Assembly (NCBI GenBank): GCA_964035545.1
Contig: OZ037768.1
Location: 17,789,875-17,853,874, forward strand
Reading direction: 5' to 3'
DNA: 64,000 bases
Origin: Bugula neritina
Taxonomy: Eukaryota; Bryozoa; Gymnolaemata; Cheilostomatida; Bugulidae
Numbering within the stretch: the stretch's first letter is position 1; each line of letters opens with the position of its first letter. This document shows positions 1-10,111 of the stretch, piece by piece. A program made the position numbers and the translations under genes. The notes below the pieces were generated by a model. It was not told where the DNA came from, ran no database searches, and was given only the letters and a program-made list of their open reading frames with translations.

Positions 1-16
1 CGTTGTGTCTTTACAG

Positions 17-1226
17 GAGATGACATGAGGCCTTATGTCACTCTGATACTGACTCATCTCATTGACATTATCAACAGACAGAACACACCAAAGACTCTCC
101 TGGAGAACACTGGTAAGCTAAACTCTTGTCTGGAGCTCACCAGTAATGTGTTTTCTTTTCCTAGAGGTTAGAGTAAAGGGTGATATCTGTATATTTATTC
201 ATATGACTGTTGCTTATGCTCCCTTTGCTTTATCTAGATTCTAGTGTATAACACTTTGTATAATCTGTTTGAAATTACTATAACTAAACTGATGTCTAGT
301 CTGATGTTTGCAGCTATAACAATAGGAAGACTCGGGTTAGTCAGTGCAGAAGAGGTGGCGCCTAAACTCCAGCTCTTTATCAGACAATGGTTAGTATATG
401 GTGACTAGTGGTGAGGAATAAAACTTTAACTAGTATGCTGATTTAAGTACATACAATTGTATGCTGCAGCTTTTTCTTAGCTTGGTAATGGTTCGAACTA
501 CAGTGCTCATTTTCTACTTTATTAATGTCTATTTAACTATTTTATATCTGCTCATTGAAAAAAAGTAAATAATGTGCTTAGACGTACTAGTCCGACTTTG
601 AGTGACCTTGTGTTTCTGTGTAACTTATACTGGTATTCCTACTGCCTGCTATACTATATACACACTGCTAGATGTCCACATGAGTACGGTTTTGTGTTAC
701 AGGTGCACGTCTCTGCGTAATATCAGGGACAACGAGGAGAAAGATTCGGCGTTCAGAGGAGTTTGTAACATGATATCACTCAATCCTCAGGGTGTTGTTC
801 AAGACTTTATATTCTTCTGTGACGCTGTCGCTTCGTGGGTCAACCCTAAAGCTGACCTGAAGGAAATGTTCTACAAGGTAGTGTTCCAGTGGTAACCTTA
901 TACCAACTCTCTTGTATTATACTGTCTGTTCTGTGTTGTGTAGGTAGTTCAGACATTAAATTATAGCTGTAGTTTTGTTCTTGTCCAACATATTGTTTCT
1001 ATTGTAACCTACTGCTGCTCAATTAGTGCTTTATTGCCGTGTGATTTTGTTTCCTCACAACTGAATATCCTATGTGTTATTGTACTAATGAGGTATTGTG
1101 TAACTCTTGCCAATGTAGATCCTGCACGGCTTCAAAAACCAAGTCGGGGATGACAACTGGAAGCAGTTTAGTCAGCAGTTTCCAGAGCCTCTTCGCGAGA
1201 GACTTTCTGGGGGTTACGGGGTCTGA
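17..1226 (+). CDS. TNPO1: Transportin-1/2 (karyopherin beta-2), C-terminal exons
   Basis: Partial gene; only the 3' end is in the window. Four exons are read: 17-112, 314-389, 703-877 and 1119-1226 (stop TGA 1224-1226), all with GT-AG junctions and consistent phases. The peptide gives about 150 residues of the C-terminal HEAT repeats: segments such as [25 protein letters not shown] and [13 protein letters not shown] match my knowledge of metazoan transportin closely, and the tail ends in a short GGYGV as in the family. Transportin imports PY-NLS (M9) cargoes such as hnRNP and FUS proteins through nuclear pores and releases them on RanGTP. Vertebrates have two paralogues (TNPO1, TNPO2); this invertebrate-type copy cannot be assigned to either. 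A candidate poly(A) signal follows at 1347. The start and N-terminal half lie upstream of the window. Confidence 0.93.
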
Positions 1227-1346
1227 CCCCATCTTGTATTCGGGGTGAGTCTCATGATATCATAGTTGTTTATACCGTAAGCTCCTCCCACTTATTGTAT
1301 CTATATAAATACTGTGTGTTTTATATATGATTTTGGGATTAAACCT

Positions 1347-1352
1347 AATAAA
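1347..1352 (+). terminator. Candidate poly(A) signal of transportin gene
   Basis: AATAAA 121 bp after the transportin stop codon. This is the first canonical hexamer after the stop on this strand. Confidence 0.4.
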
Positions 1353-1536
1353 CCAGTAAATGATCTACATCTTTATAAACGCCTACAAATTATTACCAAT
1401 CACGACTATGCAAATAAGTCATAACAAAACAAGCCATTAAGACAGTAAGTCTCATTGGCTAAGGCAGCTCATTACGCACCACTCCATACTCACTAATCAA
1501 ACTTCCTGAAGAAAATTATTTGCTTTTTTTCTGCAG

Positions 1537-1767
1537 GTAATTGAGGGGATTCTGGGTTACTTCTCCTGCCGGGGCAGTTGCAAGCAACTCACGGGACTTG
1601 GGAGGATAATTTTTCTTCTAATTGTACCACTTTGGGAGCACCACTATAGCAGGAAGTCAGACAGATATGTTCGTAGGCACTCAATGAAATACTTCATCTA
1701 CCAACTGCTCAATACATTCGACAATAAGTTCGCTCTAGTCAAATATTTTGTGCATGTTAATTTAAAG
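1537..1767 (+). other. Orphan exon-like open segment (77 codons)
   Basis: A 231-bp stretch begins after a good acceptor (a T-rich run ending in CTGCAG) and ends before a good donor (AAAG then GTAATT). It is open in the frame of the acceptor for exactly 77 codons and is noticeably less AT-rich than its surroundings. The peptide is rich in aromatic and basic residues (for example YVRRHSMKYFIYQLLNTF) and I do not recognise it. It lies 310 bp after the transportin stop, so it cannot extend that protein unless the terminal exon is skipped; it could be an alternative last exon, a 3' UTR exon or a fragment of another gene. No partner exon was found. Confidence 0.25.
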
Positions 1768-2820
1768 GTAATTTCTCTCAGCTGTGTATAGTTTTTAAAC
1801 TTCTTTTGTCATCAAATTTTTTTTTAAATGTGGAAAAAAAATTGAATTTTTTAGCTAGAACCATGCATTGTCTGGTACAGTGTTGATTGGGGTGAGAGTT
1901 GGGTTGTACAATCAGGCTCATGTTTGTATATCAGACCCATTCTGTGGTTTTTAATCTATGCTTTAATGTGACGTGACTAAGTAGATTACTGCTCAAATGT
2001 GTAATTGATCTAGGATTTAATATAATTAAAACACATATCCACAGTTATGTCATCACTAGCTTAATAAAACTGAATCGACTTGCTGATTTTTCTGTTCTAA
2101 AAAGCTGCTAAGTTCACTAAGCTAACTAACTTTCACCAGTTATATAGAAGTGTGCCTGATTGATAAATTAATATACATTTGCAGTTGCGTTCTGAAGACT
2201 TCGTGTCTGAATGATTTGGTGTTGAGTCATTTAATTCTAAGTATCACGTTCTATCCCATATTTTGAGGGAGCTGTTATCTTTGACTCTGTGGATTTTAAC
2301 AAGTAGCTGGTTAATATCTTGATCACTGCTGGGCTCTAAATTTTTTAAATCGTAAATTTTGGTTGGGTATTCTAAAAATGAATTCTTGGGAGGGCGGTTG
2401 GGCGGGTAGGTTAGAGTAATATCAATTATTGCATTCACAATTGTCTATTGTAAAACGAGATAGGTTTGCAATTATTTATTTGTTGTCTAAACTAATGAAT
2501 TAAAATAATCATATGCCCTTGTAAACAATTCAATGGTATTGTACTATATTCTACATACACACCTACTTTTGTTAAGTAAGCTTGTACAAATGAGTACCCA
2601 ACTTCAGTATGTTTTTGAAATTTTTCTTAACAAAATTTCATCTTGAGATCTTCAACATTCAGGTTTACCAAATGTTGTATTATTTCTATAATTTATGTCA
2701 AATTTACAAGTAAGAATAAAGCTTATACACAAGTATGATTGTTGTTGTATTATATCACACAAGTATTAATGCATGTTTAAACTAGTAGAAGGATATTAGC
2801 ACAAGTATAAACAATACCAG

Positions 2821-2826
2821 TTTATT
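2821..2826 (-). terminator. Candidate poly(A) signal of Ig-domain gene
   Basis: TTTATT on the plus strand (AATAAA on the minus strand) about 160 bp downstream of the stop codon of the minus-strand Ig gene. Confidence 0.35.
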
Positions 2827-2983
2827 TGCAACTGTTCAACATATTTACATAGTATTTATAAAAATAGAGTAGTATAATATGCAGCAACCATTTCTGTAAG
2901 AAACTATCAGTATAAGTGTATTATACTTCATAACAGGCAAGACTTCTGTTAACTGTATATATAGTTTGCCATCAAACTTTTCT

Positions 2984-5900
2984 TTACTGTTTCTTCTTAG
3001 CTGTGATTTTCTCCCAGAAGCTCAAGAGTTTCTTGTACTTATTTTCTGTAAATAAATCGAAATTGCATTTTGGTGGCTGTTAAAATTTCGGAAAGCAACT
3101 ATTGTGGAGACTAGAGTCTACTACATCTGATAACTTTAAGTACGTTATGACTCACCCACTTGACCTTTGTGTACTTCTGGTAAACTTGTGCTCTTCTTCC
3201 TGCATAAATTACTTTCTGGTTCAGCAGATTTGGCTCTAACAAATGTTTTTCGAAGATGCACCTTTTTTACTCTGTCATTGCTAGGAGTGCCATTGCATGG
3301 CACATCTCCACTGTTAGGAATAGCAGGTGGTGAGTCTGACCGTTCAAATACTTCCTCATTATCAGAAAGAGCTGACAGATTCCACCAGTCCCAACAGTGT
3401 TTGTTCCTCTGCAACAGTAAAGGGTTATTCTATGTAAATTGGTGGTGTGTCTGTTGACAAGTTACCCTCTTGATGAGTATGTTTCCAATAAAACAGATCT
3501 GTGGAATAGAAACACTGCCTTGTGTATATTACAGATAAATTAGATTACATCATAAGATTTGATAGACCTATCATTTTTATGAAACAAAGTTATGACGGTA
3601 GTCTTGACTTACGAGTAAGTAATTATCAGCACCCTCGTCTTTCTCCTCTTCTTCTTGGGAGGTCCACTCATTAATAGTAGCTATTTTAGGCCGTTTTGAA
3701 ACATTCCTTCTTCGTCTTATTACCTCTATATTAATTAGAATTGATAATTAATGAAAATTATACAATTTTGCTGCTGTGCAGTGGTCTTCAGTTGCAAAAG
3801 TTTTACCATTGGGCTTAACAAGAGAAACTTTACATACAAAATTGGTTGAGCGTGCCCAACACCCTAGCTGCTATTGGTGTATAACATATATAATTTATTT
3901 AAGCAAATTTCAAATTACCTGTGTGACTACACTGATTACTGATACCAACACGATTATATTGTAAAACTGTGGAATATGTCCTATTCAGAATATACGAAAA
4001 GTTTTATATTATGCTTCAGCCAATAAACCTGATGAAGTTAGATATTCTATACAACAGGTTACTGATGAGTTATAAAAGCATGGCTTAGAGTGTAAAGTGC
4101 AACATATCAAAATAAAATACAACCTATTGAAAGTTGAGTGCTGCTAACAGTTTTACGAACCAAGCAGTGAGTAAATTTACAATAAACTCACTGGTGTGCA
4201 TAGAAAATGATAAGTAGTGTGCGCAGTACATTAATAACTTTTGAATCACCAGGTTTACAACATAATATTATCATGATTGATCCTGTTGTGACCAAGTTTT
4301 TTACCGAGAGCTGTGCCAAAAGTAGTGTTTTAGTTTCTCACATTTATTGGTTTTATCTGATAATTGATTTCAGTCAAGACTTAGTGTGCCTTCCTCAGTT
4401 TTCTGTACTCCAAGTAAGTCTCAACCCAAACATAAATAATAAAACTAACACAAATAATAGCAAAGTTGCTTCTATGAGCACGACTCTTCATCAAAACTAC
4501 TGAAAAAAATTAATATTTACTCACCTTTTACGGTGACGAAGCTCATGGTTGAGCAGGATCCATGGCAATTTTTGGCTACACACCTATATACTCCTTCTTC
4601 TTTACGAGTTATATGTTGGATAATTAATGTATATTTATTTTGAGCCTCATCCTGTTCTAAGATGAATTTGTTATTTGCTGAGATGATGTCGTCATCTAAA
4701 GTCCATGTGATCCTGGGTATAGGCAGGCCTACTATGATCACAGACAGGTTTACTATGCACCCTTTATCCACTTCCATTGAAGTTAGTCTTGTCAGACACT
4801 CCGGGGCTAAAAAATATTTGAAATTACCAAAATATTATGCTTATTATTAATAATTTATTTAAAATAAGAATGTACATTTATGAAAAATAATAGTTATGTA
4901 ATCACATAAGTAGCAGAGTTATATAAAATATATATCAAAAAAGTTATCAATTATTCAAATTTATGAGACCCTCACACAGGTAAGCACAGGGTTGGACAGC
5001 TTTTAATAGCCTTCTTTTAGTTGCTATTTATAGTGTGAGAAATTGCCTGTCAGTGAAATGAAGTACCCTCCAAATTCGCTTGTCTGCCACTGACATATTG
5101 CATCTGCCTCTACATCACATTAAAAAGTTATAATTGCATTTATTAATTTAAATTTTCAAATAGACAAACTCTTGTATTTATTCCCTTCGTTTCCATTGCT
5201 TCCAGAATTATGGGAATGGATGTCCCTACTGATGAACTTGTGGTTGCGTGAGCGTATGATTATAGTTTCATTCGATGCAACCGTTTCCAAACAACAACTG
5301 AAAAATCCATTCGCAGAACCTTGGAAACATAGTTATTACGTAAACCTACATTGTATATTATATTATAAACAAATATGGTAAAAATATTGTCTGAATCGCA
5401 TAATAAGTGCTTGTATGTGTGCAGCAACAGTAACATATCAGCATCTTATAATTACAACATATCAGATTTATACTGCCCACAATAATAAGCTGCTGCTGTG
5501 GCAGCTCTAGCAACCATGTAATCATTAGCTTGTAAGGTCTATATTTAGCTTATTGACATTAATTATACTAAGGCATTCTAATTACATACCTGTAGTTGTT
5601 TAGTGTGGGGACTAATTAACCATTTTATCTTTTTAGTAGTAAGATGCTAGATCTACTTATTTTGATAAAGAGAAAATTATCCACCTAGCAGATATGCTAC
5701 TGATACTGGCTATGAAATACAGTCACACATATGTGCCAGCATTGATCCTCTCAGAGAACTGGTGTCTCCTTCCAAGCTTGCTTGTCTATTACACACATTC
5801 ACAAAATAATTTTCCAATTACATTTTCTTTTTACTGCACTTCAATATTTTACAGTCTAGTTTATTTCTGGTGTTTTCCAACTCTATTTTAGTTTCTTTAT

Positions 5901-6568
5901 GTTCTTTTTTTTTGTCCGCATGCAAGGTTTTTTAAAGCTAGTCATGGCAAATAATTACTCAGTTATAGATGAGGTTTTAAAACAATTTTTTCTATTATAA
6001 TTAATATTTTTTGTAACTCATATCATGCATATAGAAGAGAGATTAATCTGCCAAGTGTTTAATTTCCTGAGTGCCTCTCTAGTTCACTAAATTTATATTA
6101 TCTTATTTGCTCACTATAGTTTTACACCTAAGTAGCTGTTGTCTTGTTTGGTGGCCAGTTCTTCTGACTATCATATTCCACTTTGAAAAAAGTACATATA
6201 AACAATAATGTTATTAATATTACTATTGAATTGAGCTAATTTATTCCAACACCACATAGTATAGTGTGTATTACTGTCATTATCCTATCTCTAATGTCCA
6301 CAAATATAAATAATCTATTCACACACTTTGTTTCTCAACCTTGGCAAATCCACTTTTTTAAATTTACTATCGAAATGAAACAGCATTAAAATCAATGGCA
6401 AAAAAGTTGGATTGTGGTTCCCTAGAAATCTCCAACATATACAAAGCTTTATACTTGCCTGTTTCATTTTCTTTTCGTTTGCTGCCAATAATCCTCGTCT
6501 TACTAGACCTCTGCTGATCAGAGTAAACCATTTCTATCAGTTCAGTAGGTTGGATAATTCTTTCAGAT
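2984..6568 (-). CDS. I-set immunoglobulin-domain protein, 3' exons
   Basis: Five phase-compatible minus-strand exons: 6459-6568, 4525-4806, 3613-3725, 3156-3408 and 2984-3045 (stop TAA 2984-2986). Together they code about 272 residues. The 94-codon exon holds one complete I-set Ig domain: first-sheet Cys in KGCIVNLSV, the core Trp in PRITWTLDDD, and the EGVYRCVAKN signature with the second Cys. After it comes a basic then acidic linker (VIRRRRNVSKRPK, EEEEKDEGAD), a Ser/Pro-rich stretch and a short tail KKLLSFWEKITAKKKQ. No signal peptide or membrane segment is visible in this part, so an intracellular scaffold or muscle/cytoskeletal Ig protein is plausible, but I do not recognise the gene. 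Exon 6459-6568 ends at a GC donor (see findings). The 5' end was not found; the first exon here starts inside a codon. Confidence 0.7.
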
Positions 6569-8399
6569 CTTGTAAATATTCAGCAGTTTATGCTACAACA
6601 ATACTCCCAACTGCAACAATCCTTTTATATAATTCTCCCAAACCCCTGTATAACTGGGTTATCTCTCAACTTTCACACAGGTTACTAGGTTTTTGTAATC
6701 ATTCTGTAAAGTTTGGAGTATAATAATTAATACCTTCGCTGCTGCTACTACTATACAAGCTTATGCTAGTAACTTCAGAGATATCTTATGCATTCAGTGT
6801 ATAGTAAACTACAATAATTATCAAATAAATTAGATAGCTAGCAGCTGCAGTAAAAGCTAATCAGCCCTGTACTAATTACTGAAGTAATTAACAGTTTTTA
6901 GATGCTGCTATCTCAATATGTATGATAATTGGACAGGATGCCTTCTGCCTTCCTTATTTGTCTGAGATATCCATCCACCTTATACTAGTATTATAGTTAT
7001 ATAACGATAGTTACTATAGTTATAATGATTTCCTGTATTACATTCCATAATAAATTACTCAAAAATATATTTGTGTACACAAAAATATTATATTTTGAAT
7101 TCTGATCTAGCCATTACGCTAAACTTTTCATTTTATTGTAAAAAATATTACTTTAAATTGTTAGTATAGTCTGGGAATTGGAATGACCAGCTATAATTCA
7201 TATTACTGATGATGAGTCAGTGGTAGGTTAATTAGGTCCACCAAATAACATTAATGATGCTATCAAATAAATAATATATAATAATTATGTGTTATGGTAG
7301 TATGTATAAGCTACTAAACTCTAAAGCATTATACTAATATATAAGTTATATGCAATTTGTATCATGTTACATTGTTTTCATAGCTTAATTGAAAGAAGCT
7401 AGTCCTCATCCAGTGATTTTTGAAAAAAACCTTATAATATATGCATAATATCACACACAAGTACCATGTTTAAATATAACATATAGACAATGCATTATCA
7501 ATCAAAAAGTTTCCTCTGAGCTGGGTCCATTAAAACCAATTTAATAAACTTTTCTTAAAATACAAAACAAGGTCTGTTACTGGCAACGCAAAAGTGGATA
7601 TTAGAAGTAAACACACTAGCTCAGAGATAAACAACTTCTTACTCTATATATTTGATGTAAAAAGTATATTACAAACAACTACAACAATTGTTATATTGTT
7701 TTAGATAATAATGCTTACAAAATACTTGTAGAGGTTGGGTAACAATATGACAGTAAATTTCCTAATACGGCATTACATTGTACTCAACAATCAAATTCCT
7801 GGTGTAATTTAATTTATATAAACTTTGGAAAGTAAAAAATAGAGGTCTTTAACATTGACACATGTTTTCAGTATTGCTTTACTGAAAAAGATGTGTATTT
7901 TTATTGCCTTTTTGTCTATTACCTGGTTAGGAGGATTGAATCTATAAAAAGTTTCTTCTACAATTTTTAGGCTTGTATAATGACCATTATAAATTATAAT
8001 GTTTTTTAATAATCACAATGAAAAAGTGTGAGCTAACTCATATGCATCTGTTTATTTGTAATTTAGAAGTTTTTTTAGGCAAACATATATAATACTATAA
8101 TGTCTTGGAAGTTTGTAAATAAAAATTCAAATTTTCACTTCTATTTTGCTGCTTGAACTGTAGAAATAGATGAAAAACAAAACAAACAGTACTACAGATC
8201 AACAATCAACACGCTTTGGATAAAAATCAAAATGTGGTGAGCAAGTATAATCCTAATTCAACACTTCCAAACAATTATTCTAAAGCTTTTTTAATGTGCA
8301 CTTCTAAGATACATCTTGTTTAGAGTTGTCTTGTTTTGCGAGGTTTTATTTAGTGGTCCTTTGACAAAACCGGTAGTGACTAAACTTTGGGGAATCGGC
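6569..8399. other. AT-rich interval upstream of SEM1
   Basis: Upstream exons of the minus-strand Ig gene must lie here or be missing, but I could not identify any with confidence. The stretch is AT-rich, with no RNA gene, tandem array or transposon end that I can recognise. Confidence 0.4.
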
Positions 8400-8407
8400 T
8401 ATAAAAG
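8400..8407 (+). promoter_or_regulatory. Candidate TATA box of SEM1
   Basis: TATAAAAG sits 107 bp upstream of the SEM1 start codon, a reasonable distance for a core promoter element with an approximately 75-bp 5' UTR. Confidence 0.35.
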
Positions 8408-8513
8408 AAAAGAGACCAATCACAGTAGTTAAGATTACAAACACCCAATAGTGTAACGTATTGCATAGAAACACCTCTTTGGCAGTAAAACACGGAAAAG
8501 CTGGAACTTAATC

Positions 8514-9911
8514 ATGGCTGACTCTAAAAAAGCAAACGTTGATTTGTTAGAAGAAGATGATGAGTTTGAAGAGTTTCCAGCTGAAGGTGAACTCTTATAT
8601 ATCTATTTTTATATTCACATAGTGATAGGGAGTTTTTACTATAATATGTTTTTTAAAGCATCGTAATTACTGATTTCAGCACTGACAGTCAATCAAAATC
8701 ACAATGACTGAGCGATACCGACACTCAATTGTGAATTAATATTACAAATATATTATTTCATTGTCATTGTTATTGATATCAAGTTGAAGAATTTTAATGG
8801 CTAAACTCGTAGTTATGATTATTGTGATTATTGTCGTACTAAAGGTGGCAAGAAGTGAAGATGAAGGTGAACTTAGAAGTTAAGGGTTAACTTAAAGTTA
8901 CAGTGAAACTTGAACATCAAGTTCAACATGATAACGCAAAATTGAATTTTGTATTAGCTACTAATGCCAAATTTAGTACTACTATAACTATTCCTAAATT
9001 TAACATGTGAATGTAACTGTATAGCATACAAATCGGGCACATAAATATTTGCATTAATATAATTTTGAAATAGTAACCCGTATTCTGTTTTAAAATATTG
9101 ATTTTGATTTTTAGTTTTACTGTTAGTATTAGTATTCATCATGGTGATTGAAACTACAACTAATCAATTTATTTAATGCTGTGGAATTTGTCATTAAATA
9201 TTTTCAGTAACATAGATATTGCTAAAAGTTGGTGCTGTGACTTGCCATTGCTATTAGTTACTAGGATCTTGTTACCGTCCCCATCAAATTATACAGCATT
9301 GGTCTTGGGTTTTTCTATTAGTTAAGCTATAAGTATAATGCAAAGCCAAATGTTAATCAAGTTGTAAAAGCCGTTGTTATAACTGTTTAAAAAGTATTTA
9401 TGATAAGATAGTTGAATGTCAAATTAGTTTCAATTTTGATCTTTAGCTTAATTTATATGTTCATTTCAGTGCATTTTTCATTTAAATTTTTACAACTGCC
9501 TGATAACATAAATAAACTTGTAATATAATATTCCAGACTGGGGGAAAGATCAAGAAGATGACAGTGATAAGAAAATATGGGAAGATAATTGGGATGATGA
9601 CAATGTAGAAGATGATTTCACTTTGCAACTCCGGTATTATGTTTGTGATGAAAATGATTGATTTTCATACTAAAATTGCACTAAAAATACTTGCTTTGCT
9701 CAAAGAATTCATTTACGGACTATATTACATCAATATAAAAATATTGCTCTTATTAGGCACCCAACATTTATGGTTGAATGTATTTTTCTGTCCTGTTGAC
9801 TGTTTCTAATGCTACATGTTGCTTGTTTTATTTTTACTTAGCTAAATGCTTGTTGATTTTAGACATGAACTACAACAGCAAGGTCATAAAGTGGAGCCAA
9901 TGCAACAATAG
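8514..9911 (+). CDS. SEM1: SEM1/DSS1, 26S proteasome and BRCA2-associated subunit
   Basis: Three exons, 8514-8586, 9537-9633 and 9863-9911 (TAG 9909-9911), code a 72-residue acidic protein, close to the usual ~70. The hallmark motifs are intact: [16 protein letters not shown] near the N-terminus and [14 protein letters not shown] in the middle, followed by a short helix ([13 protein letters not shown]). SEM1 is an intrinsically disordered subunit of the proteasome lid. It also stabilises BRCA2 and is part of the TREX-2 mRNA-export complex; the two Trp/acidic segments are the known binding surfaces. The start is the only in-frame ATG before the motif. The gene lies tail-to-tail with CCT5, 200 bp apart between stop codons. 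Confidence 0.95.
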
Positions 9912-10024
9912 CTCACCTACTGCACTGTGGCACTTGTACATAGACCTTATAGTTCAAACATAAAAATGTATTATAATATTTTCAAGTTGTATTTTGTTCA
10001 CATCAAGTCGACATAGTCAAGTGT

Positions 10025-10030
10025 AATAAA
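10025..10030 (+). terminator. Poly(A) signal of SEM1
   Basis: AATAAA 114 bp after the SEM1 stop, and only 10 bp before the opposing CCT5 poly(A) hexamer at 10040-10045. Confidence 0.55.
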
Positions 10031-10039
10031 ACAAAGATA

Positions 10040-10045
10040 TTTATT
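10040..10045 (-). terminator. Poly(A) signal of CCT5
   Basis: TTTATT on the plus strand, i.e. AATAAA on the minus strand, 67 bp downstream of the CCT5 stop. Confidence 0.55.
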
Positions 10046-10111
10046 CAAAAAAACCAGTCTATTATAATATAATAAAACTTAGAAAAGGTGAGAAATAAAT
10101 GTCACAAGTAT

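Larger units (their letters stand above)
1227..2983. other. Intergenic interval between transportin and Ig gene
   Basis: Besides the orphan exon-like segment at 1537-1767 and a 64-codon open frame on the minus strand at 2244-2438 (peptide with PPNRPPKNSF, no homologue recognised), this stretch is AT-rich and without recognisable genes. The two neighbouring genes converge here: transportin ends at 1226 on the plus strand and the Ig gene ends at 2984 on the minus strand. Confidence 0.5.

Noticed and set aside
5030-5110. Minus-strand exon candidate (ADAICQWQTSEFGGYF)
   Set aside because: Stops soon after, no donor in frame, and no fit to the Ig gene phases.
7923-7957. 35-bp minus-strand exon candidate (ETFYRFNPPNQ) upstream of the Ig gene
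   Set aside because: Its phase does not fit the next exon at 6568 and the acceptor lacks a pyrimidine tract.
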